Origin: Congregibacter brevis
GTDB lineage: Bacteria; Pseudomonadota; Gammaproteobacteria; Pseudomonadales; Halieaceae
Direction: 5' to 3'
NCBI RefSeq assembly: GCF_045689245.1
Contig: NZ_CP136865.1
Location: forward strand, 1,302,001-1,366,000
DNA: 64,000 nucleotides
Shown in pieces: positions 36,377 through 44,860 of the stretch. The notes under the pieces were generated by a model. That model saw only the letters and a program-made list of their open reading frames with translations. It had not been told where the DNA came from and ran no database searches. The position numbers and the translations under genes were made by a program. How positions within the stretch are numbered: the stretch's first letter is position 1; every line of letters begins with the position of its first letter.

Positions 36377-37258
36377 CTAGGAGGCGACACGGCTCGCTGG
36401 AGATAACTCGTCTTTCGGCAACTCCCAAAGCTGAGGCTGGTGCGGAATATCATCCTCTGGGGGTAAATAGACATCGATGCCCTGCATGCCGCTGCGCTGT
36501 TTGAGGATATGTACCTGCCTGTAAGCATTCATCTGTAAGCGCAACGCTGCCGGGGCATGTTGATGTGCAGCGTCCTGAGACCGGAATAACACGGCTAAGG
36601 TGTTGCCGCGTGCAGCTGCCAGCTGGAGTCTCCGCAGCTCAGCATAACGATACTCGCCATTTCCCAGCCAGCTGAAAACTACGCTGCAGGTGCCGCTGCG
36701 CAAAGCTTGTTCGGTGCTCCAGAGCAGTTCTTCACGCTCTCGGGGGTGAACCAGGAGCACTTTCTGGGTGTCTACTCCTCGAGCTGCAAGGAGGGGGGCG
36801 TAAGGAGTATAGGGGGGGGCGATGAATGCCTGCCAGCGCTCTTGCTGACTGAGGCCTTCCATGGCCGGTAGAAATAAACCCATAGCGCCCATGCCTGAGG
36901 CGTCACTCATGACTTCGATACAGGTGCCCAAGGGCCAGCCCTGCTCACACAGACGAGCATCCAGTGCACCAAAACCGGTAGGGATGCGCTGATGGTAGTG
37001 AAGGTCACTGTTCGCAGCGCTATCGGCGCTATGCTGTTTGTCCTGGGTATTATCAATGTGTGGCGAACTGGCAAGATCGCTATAACCGAGCCAGGTATCA
37101 CGGCGGCTTATGACGCTGTGCAGGCTCTCAGGGACTTCCTTTGCGGCTAGGCGCCCGGACAACTGATGTACAGGATTACTGAGTGGGTTGTTGTGTGGGT
37201 TGTTGTGTGGGTTGTTGTGTGGGGTGCCGTATAAAGTATTACCTGAATCCTGATACAT
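36377..37258 (-). CDS. imuA: ImuA, RecA-like mutasome subunit
   Basis: A 293-residue RecA/SulA-fold protein that works with ImuB and DnaE2. The recognisable core runs from TGFGALDARLCEQGWPLGTCIEV through LLVHPREREELLWSTEQALRSG to VFSWLGNGEYRYAELRRLQLAA. The first 90 residues are not conserved in the family and include three perfect PHNN repeats, residues 13-24, that come from a 12-base microsatellite. The LexA box ends 19 bases before the ATG. The gene lies 120 bp after the GFA gene, downstream of holA. Confidence 0.9.
   Translation of the reverse strand: MYQDSGNTLYGTPHNNPHNNPHNNPLSNPVHQLSGRLAAKEVPESLHSVISRRDTWLGYSDLASSPHIDNTQDKQHSADSAANSDLHYHQRIPTGFGALDARLCEQGWPLGTCIEVMSDASGMGAMGLFLPAMEGLSQQERWQAFIAPPYTPYAPLLAARGVDTQKVLLVHPREREELLWSTEQALRSGTCSVVFSWLGNGEYRYAELRRLQLAAARGNTLAVLFRSQDAAHQHAPAALRLQMNAYRQVHILKQRSGMQGIDVYLPPEDDIPHQPQLWELPKDELSPASRVAS
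37187..37222. repeat. 12-bp microsatellite inside imuA
   Basis: Three perfect tandem copies of GTTGTTGTGTGG (+ strand) encode PHNN three times on the minus strand at ImuA residues 13-24. A partial fourth unit follows as PLSN. The unit is a multiple of three, so copy-number change would keep the frame. Confidence 0.92.
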
Positions 37259-37276
37259 CGCTGCTCTCCAAAAGTA

Positions 37277-37292
37277 CTGTATATAAAAACAG
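37277..37292. promoter_or_regulatory. LexA (SOS) box upstream of imuA
   Basis: CTGTATATAAAAACAG fits CTGT-N8-ACAG exactly, though the centre is less symmetric than in the other two boxes. It ends 19 bases before the imuA ATG. Confidence 0.9.
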
Positions 37293-37391
37293 TAGTCTTA
37301 AAGTGAGCATCCTGCAAGTAAATACTTTTGACCTGTCGCCTATTAAGACATGTTACTACCGGAGCTTCGCGCAGGTCGCTATTGAGTCTGT

Positions 37392-37820
37392 CTAGCTGCC
37401 AAAGGCCTCGGGGTGCTGGCAACCGTCATCGCCAATCTCATCCCAGTCAGCCTTTGAGTCCACAAAAATGTGGTGCTTTACCGCGAGAGACTCACTGCCT
37501 TCCAGGAGGAGGCCTGCGGGAACAAAGGTGCGCTCGGCATCATTGGCGCCAGGGAGGCGTGATCCACAGTGGCGACAAAACCATGTTTGCCAGTCGACAT
37601 CCGGTTTCTTCCACGTGGCAATGCTGTCTTCACCCGCTGTCCAGCGAAACGCTGTGTTATCAACGACGATAACGGCTATGCCATTACTCCCCGTGGATCG
37701 TCGGCAGATCGAGCAATGGCAGACATAGATATCTGAAACGTCCGTGTTGATCTCAAAGCGCACTGCGCAGCAGTTACAGGCGCCGGTGATTGCTAAGGGT
37801 GGTTTTTCGGGGCCTGTCAC
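37392..37820 (-). CDS. GFA family (CENP-V/GFA zinc domain) protein
   Basis: A 142-residue protein of the GFA (glutathione-dependent formaldehyde-activating-like) family with the typical zinc cysteines: GACNCCAVRF, CHCSICRRSTGS and CRHCGSRL. Most members are not true formaldehyde enzymes, and the role is unknown. The GTG at 37820 begins two bases after the holA stop and is preferred; the frame stays open back to 37970, but that part overlaps holA and has no GFA similarity. It closes the leuS-lptE-holA block. Confidence 0.82.
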   Translation of the reverse strand: MTGPEKPPLAITGACNCCAVRFEINTDVSDIYVCHCSICRRSTGSNGIAVIVVDNTAFRWTAGEDSIATWKKPDVDWQTWFCRHCGSRLPGANDAERTFVPAGLLLEGSESLAVKHHIFVDSKADWDEIGDDGCQHPEAFGS

Positions 37821-37821
37821 A

Positions 37822-38856
37822 CTAGGCCGATCGCGACAGTGTGGGTTTGCCGTCTCGCGCAAGTCCCGCAATAAGCCACTCTGTTTGCTCCCAAGGATCG
37901 CCCTGCGCGTAACCCTTGATGCAGCCATCGACATGGGCCGCCAGGGATAGCAGTTCTTCGCAGCTGGCAACAGAGTGTCTGCGCATGGCCGCCTGAATTA
38001 CCGACTGGCGGCTTTTCCAGACACGGGCTTCGTTGAGCGCTTGCATGGGCTGGCGTCCAGCTTCAACGGCCTGCATCAGACCTCGCAGTAGGCGCAGCTC
38101 TCGAATCAGCCCCCAAAGTAATGCGGGTGGCTGGGTGCCTTCGGAACGCAGACCGTGAAGCATGCGTAGGCTGTCGTCGGAGCGTCCTCCCAAGGCTACG
38201 TCGATGAGCGCAAAGGTATCGAAACGCGCACTATTAGCCACCGCATGCGCCACTTGCTTGGCGGTCACCATACTGTCGCCGGCCAGCAAGCGGAGCTTCT
38301 CAAGTTCCTGCACCGCAGCCAGCAAATTGCCTTCGACCCTTTCGGCAAGGAGCGTCAGGCCATCACGATCAATGGACAAGTTAATGCTTCGCGCGCGACG
38401 TTCGAGCCAGCGCGGGAGCTCCTCTGCATTTACTGGCCAGAGCTGGATCGTGGCGCCAGCCTGATCAATGGCCTTGTACCACTTACTGTTCGTGCTGGCT
38501 TTGTCGATCTTCCCAGCGACTATCAGCAGTGTGTCGCTTTCGGGAGCATGATCGAGATACTCCTGCAGGGCTTTGCTGCCCTCCGTGCCCGGTTTACCGT
38601 TGGGGATACGCACTTCAATGAGCCGCTGCTCTGCGAATAGCGACATGCTGCTGGAGTCCTGCGTAAGGTCTTGCCAGCTGAAGCTTCGGTCGCTGCTATC
38701 GACGACGTGGCGTTCATGGCAGCCGGCGCGACGTGCAGCGGCGCGCACCTGATCGGCACACTCCTGAACCAATAGTGTTTCGTCGCCGCTGATGAGATAC
38801 ACGCGGTGGAGTTTTCGATCGAGGTCCTGGGCAAGCTTCTCGGGATAGATGCGCAT
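37822..38856 (-). CDS. holA: DNA polymerase III subunit delta
   Basis: Delta opens the beta clamp within the clamp loader. The 344-residue protein starts with RIYPEKLAQDLDRKLHRVYLISGDETLLVQE, the N-terminal fold characteristic of HolA, and contains the clamp-contacting region around SSSMSLFAEQRLIEVR and the C-terminal LLWGLIRELRLLRGL helices. It is 9 bp downstream of lptE, the same order as in E. coli. Confidence 0.95.
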   Translation of the reverse strand: MRIYPEKLAQDLDRKLHRVYLISGDETLLVQECADQVRAAARRAGCHERHVVDSSDRSFSWQDLTQDSSSMSLFAEQRLIEVRIPNGKPGTEGSKALQEYLDHAPESDTLLIVAGKIDKASTNSKWYKAIDQAGATIQLWPVNAEELPRWLERRARSINLSIDRDGLTLLAERVEGNLLAAVQELEKLRLLAGDSMVTAKQVAHAVANSARFDTFALIDVALGGRSDDSLRMLHGLRSEGTQPPALLWGLIRELRLLRGLMQAVEAGRQPMQALNEARVWKSRQSVIQAAMRRHSVASCEELLSLAAHVDGCIKGYAQGDPWEQTEWLIAGLARDGKPTLSRSA

Positions 38857-38865
38857 AGTCCGATG

Positions 38866-39444
38866 CTATTCGACGTTAGCAGCGAAAAAGCTGATCCTGC
38901 GCAGGATCTGCGCGGCGAGCTCTCGGCGCAGCTCGCCTTGGAGCACTCGAACTTCTTCAGCTTTACCCACGACATTTTGAGGGTCGTTTTCCATCTGCTT
39001 ATTGACTGCAGCAGTAGAGCGCTCCATCACCAATTCGCGATTGCTGTCAAAGACCATGAAATCTGCACTCATCTGCAAATCGAACTCTGCAGCGCGGGCT
39101 TGGGCGTTGACCGACAGATTTCGTTGACTAAACATCTCGGGCCCCAAGCGAAGGATATGCTGTGCTTCCTCGCGGGGTACCCAAATAATGCCGCTGGCGC
39201 TAAAGGTGGATTCAACGATCCGGGTGAGTTCTCCATTGGGGTCGTTGGAGGCCAGATACATGCGACTCCATTCAGCCGGCATCGCCGAGCCCCCGCCTGT
39301 GCCTCGCAATTGAAAACCACAGCCAGCAATGACCAGACACAGCATCATGATCAGCAAAGAGCGGGTTAGTCTGCCACGGACGCTGTTGTTCAAACCATTG
39401 CTCCGAATACTGTTTTGTTTGTGAATGCGGTGGCTTACTGCCAT
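38866..39444 (-). CDS. lptE: LPS assembly lipoprotein LptE
   Basis: The outer-membrane lipoprotein that plugs the LptD barrel and helps deliver lipopolysaccharide to the surface. The lipobox LVIAGC is followed by GFQLRG, the LptE hallmark. From the ATG at 39444 the protein has 192 residues and an unusually long 41-residue pre-lipobox segment. A TTG at 39393 with GGAG 7 bases upstream would give a normal-length signal peptide and may be the true start. It follows leuS by 10 bp, as in E. coli. Confidence 0.93.
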   Translation of the reverse strand: MAVSHRIHKQNSIRSNGLNNSVRGRLTRSLLIMMLCLVIAGCGFQLRGTGGGSAMPAEWSRMYLASNDPNGELTRIVESTFSASGIIWVPREEAQHILRLGPEMFSQRNLSVNAQARAAEFDLQMSADFMVFDSNRELVMERSTAAVNKQMENDPQNVVGKAEEVRVLQGELRRELAAQILRRISFFAANVE

Positions 39445-39454
39445 AGCATCCAGT

Positions 39455-41914
39455 TTAACCGACCACGATGTTCACAAGTTTACCCGGCACTACGATCACT
39501 TTACGCACCGTCTTGCCCTCCATAAAGCGCAGGGCGTTCTCTTCAGCGAGTGCGGCGGCTTCCAGAGCTGCCTTATCCGCATCGGCCGCAACGTCCATGC
39601 GCGCACGGACTTTGCCGTTGACTTGCACTACGATCTCAAGGGTGTCGCGCACCAATGCTGACTCATCGACGATGGGCCAGGCAGCATAGGAGACATCACC
39701 ATCGCCACCCAGAATTCCCCAAAGGTGATGACAGATGTGCGGCACGATGGGGACCAGCATGCGTACTACTGCATCGAGCCCTTCTTGCATCACCGCACGA
39801 GACTGATCGCTTTCTCCCGACAGGCGACCGAGTTCATTACACAGCTCCATAACCGCTGCGATGGCCGTGTTAAACGTCTGGCGTCGCCCCATGTCGTCGC
39901 TGACTTTGGCGATGGTCTCGTGAACCTTTCGTCGGGCATCACGCTCATTGTCGTTGAGCGAGTTTGCGTCCAACGCAGGAGCTGATCCCTTATTCGTGTG
40001 TTCGTGCACAAGACGCCAGAGGCGCTTTACAAAGCGGTGTGCGCCCTCAACGCCATCTTCGGACCACTCCAGAGATTGATCTGGCGGTGCCGCAAACAAG
40101 CTGAAAAGTCGCACGGTATCTGCACCGTGACTATCAATCAGCGATTGAGGGTCAACGGTATTGCCCTTTGACTTAGACATTTTTGCGCCGTCTTTGAGTA
40201 CCATGCCCTGAGTCAGCAGGCGAGCGAAGGGCTCGTCAGAACTCAATAATCCTTCGTCGCGCATGAGCTTGTGGAAAAACCGCGCGTACAGCAGATGCAG
40301 AATTGCGTGTTCGATACCGCCCACATACTGATCTACCGGCAGCCAGTAATCGGCCCGTTCTTTGTCCAGCATGCCATCGGCAAACTCCGGGCAGGTAAAC
40401 CGTGCGTAGTACCAGGAAGACTGAACAAAGGTGTCAAAGGTGTCTGTTTCGCGCTCACAAGCTTGACCGTCAAGATCAAACTTGCGCCACTCGGGATCTG
40501 CCTTGATAGGAGATGCGACGCCATCCATCACCACGTCTTCAGGAAGGAGTGAAGGGAGGCGATCCGCAGGTATGGGGATCTCTCCGCCATCTGCGAGGTT
40601 TAGCATGGGGATAGGTGTTCCCCAGTATCGCTGTCGTGAAACGCCCCAGTCGCGCAGGCGGTATTGTGTTGTGACGTTGCCCACGCCTAACTCTTCGAGT
40701 CGTGCAGCGATACGCTCAAAAGCCTCATCAAAATCGAGGCCGTCAAAATCTCCCGATGCGGTAAGCGCGCCTTTATCGGTGTAGGCGGTATCGCCGACAT
40801 CTGCCGCTTGCCCTTCGGTGTCGCAAATCACGGTTTTGATAGGAAGGTCGTATTTGCTGGCAAACTCATAGTCACGCTCATCGTGAGCAGGGACGGCCAT
40901 GACAGCGCCCGAGCCGTAATCCATGAGTACATAGTTCGCCACCCATACAGGAACCTGTTCTCCGGTGAGAGGGTGAATTGCACGGAGTCCCGTATCCATG
41001 CCCAGCTTTTCGGCTTGAGCCATGTCAGCTTCTGCTACCGACGCTTTTTTGCACTCCCCAATAAAGTGATCCAGTGCAGGGTTATCCGCCGCGAGTGCAA
41101 GACTAATAGGGTGCTCTGCAGCAAGGCTTACATAGGTGACGCCAAAGAGGGTGTCCGGGCGGGTGGTATAAACCTCAATACGATCTAGCCCCGCGATCGG
41201 CTGCTCCAGGCCAAAGGCCAATTCAGCGCCGCGGCTTTTGCCAATCCAGTTGCGCTGCATGGTGCGCACGGCCTCTGGCCATCCGTCGAGCTTATCCAGA
41301 TCGTTAAGCAGCTCTTCGGCGTAGGCGGTAATGCGGATGAACCACTGGGGAATTTCCCGACGCTCAATAAGGGCACCCGAGCGCCAGCCTCGACCATCTA
41401 TCACTTGCTCGTTAGCCAGTACCGTTTGGTCTACCGGATCCCAGTTCACAGTGGCCATCTTCTTGTACACGAGGCCTTTTTCGTAGAGTCGCGTAAAAAA
41501 CCACTGCTCCCAGCGATAATATTCGGGGGTGCAGGTCGCGAGTTCGCGCTCCCAGTCAAAACTGAAGCCTAGTGCCTTGAGCTGCTCACGCATGTGCCCA
41601 ATGTTGCTGTGGGTCCATTTCGCTGGCGCAGTCTTGTTCGCAATGGCGGCGTTTTCTGCAGGGAGGCCAAAGGCATCCCAACCCATAGGGTGGAGTACGT
41701 TTTTGCCCAGCATGCGCTGATAGCGCGCTATGGCATCGGAAATAGAGTAGTTTCGAACATGCCCCATGTGCAGTTTGCCACTGGGATAGGGGAACATTGA
41801 AAGGCAATAGAACTTCTCGCCTTCGAGGGTATCGCGCGCTGCGAAGCTGCGGTTTTCGTTCCAGAACGCTTGGGCGTCACGTTCAATATTCCGGGGATCG
41901 TAATAGTGTTCCAT
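39455..41914 (-). CDS. leuS: Leucyl-tRNA synthetase
   Basis: Charges tRNA-Leu in translation. The class I signatures are HMGH (PYPSGKLHMGHVRNY) and KMSKS (KDGAKMSKSKGN), and the editing domain is present (VYTTRPDTLFGVTYV). The ATG at 41914 (MEHYYDPRNIE, 819 residues) fits the family N terminus; the frame is open for another 31 codons upstream without similarity. It lies 65 bp downstream of lnt on the same strand. Confidence 0.97.
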   Translation of the reverse strand: MEHYYDPRNIERDAQAFWNENRSFAARDTLEGEKFYCLSMFPYPSGKLHMGHVRNYSISDAIARYQRMLGKNVLHPMGWDAFGLPAENAAIANKTAPAKWTHSNIGHMREQLKALGFSFDWERELATCTPEYYRWEQWFFTRLYEKGLVYKKMATVNWDPVDQTVLANEQVIDGRGWRSGALIERREIPQWFIRITAYAEELLNDLDKLDGWPEAVRTMQRNWIGKSRGAELAFGLEQPIAGLDRIEVYTTRPDTLFGVTYVSLAAEHPISLALAADNPALDHFIGECKKASVAEADMAQAEKLGMDTGLRAIHPLTGEQVPVWVANYVLMDYGSGAVMAVPAHDERDYEFASKYDLPIKTVICDTEGQAADVGDTAYTDKGALTASGDFDGLDFDEAFERIAARLEELGVGNVTTQYRLRDWGVSRQRYWGTPIPMLNLADGGEIPIPADRLPSLLPEDVVMDGVASPIKADPEWRKFDLDGQACERETDTFDTFVQSSWYYARFTCPEFADGMLDKERADYWLPVDQYVGGIEHAILHLLYARFFHKLMRDEGLLSSDEPFARLLTQGMVLKDGAKMSKSKGNTVDPQSLIDSHGADTVRLFSLFAAPPDQSLEWSEDGVEGAHRFVKRLWRLVHEHTNKGSAPALDANSLNDNERDARRKVHETIAKVSDDMGRRQTFNTAIAAVMELCNELGRLSGESDQSRAVMQEGLDAVVRMLVPIVPHICHHLWGILGGDGDVSYAAWPIVDESALVRDTLEIVVQVNGKVRARMDVAADADKAALEAAALAEENALRFMEGKTVRKVIVVPGKLVNIVVG

Positions 41915-41979
41915 GGTCTCTGCTGGGTGCTTTTTTTCGAGGGCGCATGGTAGCAGTAAACCCGTTTTCCGGCGAAGTC

Positions 41980-43521
41980 TCAGTGCTCTTTGTCGGCGTC
42001 CCGCCACAGCACTCGGTACATAAGGCTCATACTTCCCAAAAGTAGTCCCAAGGCAATGAGCAAAGGCATTGAGCCAAAACTGGTGAAAGGCGTGTTCCCG
42101 AGCATGACCTGGGCGTTGCCCATGAGAGTGCTCTCAACGAATTGCTCGCTGCGCGCCACAAGCTGACCTCGATGATCAATGATCGCTGATACGCCGTTGT
42201 TGGTCCCGCGGAGGAGGTAGCGCCCATTTTCTAAAGCGCGCATCCGCGCCATTTGCAGGTGCTGTAGGGGGCCGATGGAGGCTCCAAACCAGCTGTCATT
42301 GCTGATGGTGATGAGTAGCTCGGCCTGCTGTGCGCTTTGCGCCACCAGTTCGGGATAGACGATTTCGTAGCAAATAAGCGGTGCTACGCGATGATTGCCC
42401 GCCTCCAGTGGACCTTGATGGTTCGAGCCGCGGCTGAAGTTGGACATGGGGAGATCAAAGAAGTCTATGAGCCCCCGTAATTGCGCTTCCAAGGGAACAT
42501 ACTCACCAAAAGGCACGAGCCGTTGCTTGTCATACTGTCCTTTGCCCTGTCCCAGCGCGATGATGCTGTTGAAGTAACGGCCCTGGGTGTCCCGCGTGGG
42601 GATGCCAGTGATTAGCACCGTGTCGCTCATACTTGCGCGCCGGGCGATAGGATCAAGAAACTCCCCAGCGCGATCGGCGACCCTTGGGATCGCAGACTCA
42701 GGCCACAGCACAAGGTCTTGGGCGAACATGGGGCTGACCGCGCGTTCATATTGGCGGAGAATGTTCTGGTAACGAGACCGATCCCACTTTCGCTCTAAAG
42801 GGATATTGGGTTGGTAGATCGCTACGCTTAGCGGTGTCTCGCTGGCGGGGGCCACCCACTCAATGGGTTTGAGCATGAGTCCGCCACCCCACAGTGTGGC
42901 GAGGAGTCCACCATAGCTGAGCACCGTTGCTGGTTGAGGGCTTCGCCAGGTTAAGAACGCGCAACTTGCTGTGAAAGCGACGGCAAAAGAAAGTCCGTAA
43001 ACTCCGGTTATCGGCGCCCAACCCGCGAGCCATGTGTCTACATGGCCATACCCCAGGTACAGCCAGGGGAAGCCCGTAAGCAGCCAGCTGCGCAGCCACT
43101 CTCCGAACACCCAGAAAGCGGCAAAACCTAAGAGCATGCCCCCCGGCAGCGGCCTCACTATGCGCGCGTACAGCCATGCCTGAAGCGCGTGTAACAGTCC
43201 AAGGCCAGCACAAAAAACCAGCGTCAAAAAAGCAGCGAGGATGACTCCGGCATTGCCGTAGACGTGGATGCTCACATACACCCAGGAAGCACCGGAGCCA
43301 AACAGACCAAGGCCAAACAGCCAACCACGCCATATAGCCTGCCGAGGGGTGCAGCTTGCAAGGAGGTAGGCGTACACGGCGCAGCCCACGATGGCAGCGG
43401 GCCATAGATCAAAGGGTGCTAGGGATAAGGTGATCATGGCGCCCGCAAGGGGCGCCAATATCAGTACCTGCCAACGGGGCAGAGCACTCGCAGCCGGGCT
43501 GGAGCTAAGCGCGCCGCTCAT
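41980..43521 (-). CDS. lnt: Apolipoprotein N-acyltransferase
   Basis: Adds the third acyl chain to lipoproteins in the inner membrane, a step needed before Lol sorting. Six or so N-terminal membrane helices are followed by the nitrilase-like domain with the catalytic Glu in LWPESAIPR, Lys in YDKQRLVPFGEY and Cys in PLICYEIVYPE. Length is 513 residues, as in E. coli. The start overlaps the corC stop by 4 bp (ATGA). Confidence 0.95.
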   Translation of the reverse strand: MSGALSSSPAASALPRWQVLILAPLAGAMITLSLAPFDLWPAAIVGCAVYAYLLASCTPRQAIWRGWLFGLGLFGSGASWVYVSIHVYGNAGVILAAFLTLVFCAGLGLLHALQAWLYARIVRPLPGGMLLGFAAFWVFGEWLRSWLLTGFPWLYLGYGHVDTWLAGWAPITGVYGLSFAVAFTASCAFLTWRSPQPATVLSYGGLLATLWGGGLMLKPIEWVAPASETPLSVAIYQPNIPLERKWDRSRYQNILRQYERAVSPMFAQDLVLWPESAIPRVADRAGEFLDPIARRASMSDTVLITGIPTRDTQGRYFNSIIALGQGKGQYDKQRLVPFGEYVPLEAQLRGLIDFFDLPMSNFSRGSNHQGPLEAGNHRVAPLICYEIVYPELVAQSAQQAELLITISNDSWFGASIGPLQHLQMARMRALENGRYLLRGTNNGVSAIIDHRGQLVARSEQFVESTLMGNAQVMLGNTPFTSFGSMPLLIALGLLLGSMSLMYRVLWRDADKEH

Positions 43522-44360
43522 TCCGCGCCGGGGGGACGCAGTCGCAGGCTGTGGATTTTTCGTTGATCAGCATTGATAACTTTGAACTCAAAGCCCTCAA
43601 TGTGAGTGATTTCGTTGCGCGTTGGCATATGACCAAAGGCGTGCATAACCAAGCCGCCGATGGTGTCGAACTCGTCATCGCTGAAGGCTACTTCAAAATA
43701 GCTGTTGAAATCCTCGATGGGAGTTAGCGCCCGCACAAAAAAATCATCGTCGGCGATGCGGCGAATGAACTGATCTTCTTCTTCGTCCGTTTCGTCTTCG
43801 ATTTCACCCACGATTTCTTCTAATACGTCTTCAATGGTGACCAGGCCGGCGACGCCGCCGTATTCGTCAATGACAATCGCCATATGGTTGCGGTTTTCAC
43901 GAAACTCACGGAGCAGTACATTGAGTCGTTTACTCTCCGGTACGACAACGGTCTGCCTGAGCAGGTGACGAACGTCAAAGCTTTCACGGTCGTCGGACAG
44001 AATCTGCGGAAGCAGATCTTTCACAAGCAAAATGCCCAAAATGTCGTCAGGACTCTCACCGATCACCGGGTAGCGAGAGTGTTTGCTGACGGAGATATGA
44101 GGCAGTATCTCGGCGAGGGTGCTTTCTGCTTTGATCACCACCATCTGGGGACGGGGAACCATAATGTCCCGTGCCTGCATGCCGCTGACTTGCATGGCAC
44201 CATCGATGATCGACATGGAGTCTTCTTCGATGATGTCGTTTTCCATCGCTAGCTGGAGAATCTCCTTAAGATCCTCCCTGCTCTGAGGCTCAGAAGAAAA
44301 TGCTTGGGCAATACGACCCAAGAGAGACTTTTCTTCATTGCCGTTACGGTCATCGCTCAT
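43518..44360 (-). CDS. corC: CorC/YbeX, CBS-domain magnesium/cobalt-linked protein
   Basis: A 280-residue cytosolic protein: a leader with FSSEPQSREDLKEILQLA, a pair of CBS domains (about 65-185, including IMVPRPQMV and SRYPVIGESPDDILGILLVKDLLP), and the C-terminal CorC_HlyC transporter-associated domain. It lacks the membrane DUF21 part. Linked to Mg/Co efflux in Salmonella and, through its operon, to ribosome maturation. It overlaps ybeY by 1 bp and lnt by 4 bp. Confidence 0.94.
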   Translation of the reverse strand: MSDDRNGNEEKSLLGRIAQAFSSEPQSREDLKEILQLAMENDIIEEDSMSIIDGAMQVSGMQARDIMVPRPQMVVIKAESTLAEILPHISVSKHSRYPVIGESPDDILGILLVKDLLPQILSDDRESFDVRHLLRQTVVVPESKRLNVLLREFRENRNHMAIVIDEYGGVAGLVTIEDVLEEIVGEIEDETDEEEDQFIRRIADDDFFVRALTPIEDFNSYFEVAFSDDEFDTIGGLVMHAFGHMPTRNEITHIEGFEFKVINADQRKIHSLRLRPPGAE

Positions 44361-44860
44361 CAGCGACTTCCTTCCGTAAGGGGCTCAGCGAGAAACGCCG
44401 AGTTGGCGTGATATGGACAAGGCCAGCCAAGGGTGGCGAGGGCCCGCGTTTCCAGGGATTCCATGTGTGTCGCCTCAGCGTCAGATTCGTGGTCGAAACC
44501 CAGTAGGTGGAGCACTCCGTGGATCAGCATATGATCCCAGTGTGCGGCGAGAGGTTTTTCTTGTGTTGCGGCTTCTTCTTCGACCACCGGGGCACAAATG
44601 ACAATATCCCCCAACAAATCCACAGTGACATCGGGTGGTAGGTCAGCCGGAAAAGACAGCACGTTGGTCGGCTTGTCCTTGCCGCGATATTGCGAGTTAA
44701 GTTGCCGCATCTCTGCGATGTCGACGATGCGAAGTCCCGCTTCCCAGTGTTTGTCTGGCTCCGTTGTCCCCAGTGCCAATGCTGTTTCCGCTGCACGTAA
44801 GAGCGTCTGATCATCCGGGGATTGCTCGACAGTCTCGCGAAATACGTCGAGGGTGAGCAT
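44360..44860 (-). CDS. ybeY: rRNA maturation endoribonuclease YbeY
   Basis: A 166-residue zinc-dependent RNase for 16S rRNA 3'-end processing and ribosome quality control. The zinc motif H114-G-V-L-H118-L-L-G-F-D-H124 is complete, and the conserved Arg region is present (LNSQYRGKDKPTNVLSFP). It sits between phoH and corC with one-base overlaps at both ends, the standard ybeZYX order. Confidence 0.96.
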   Translation of the reverse strand: MLTLDVFRETVEQSPDDQTLLRAAETALALGTTEPDKHWEAGLRIVDIAEMRQLNSQYRGKDKPTNVLSFPADLPPDVTVDLLGDIVICAPVVEEEAATQEKPLAAHWDHMLIHGVLHLLGFDHESDAEATHMESLETRALATLGWPCPYHANSAFLAEPLTEGSR

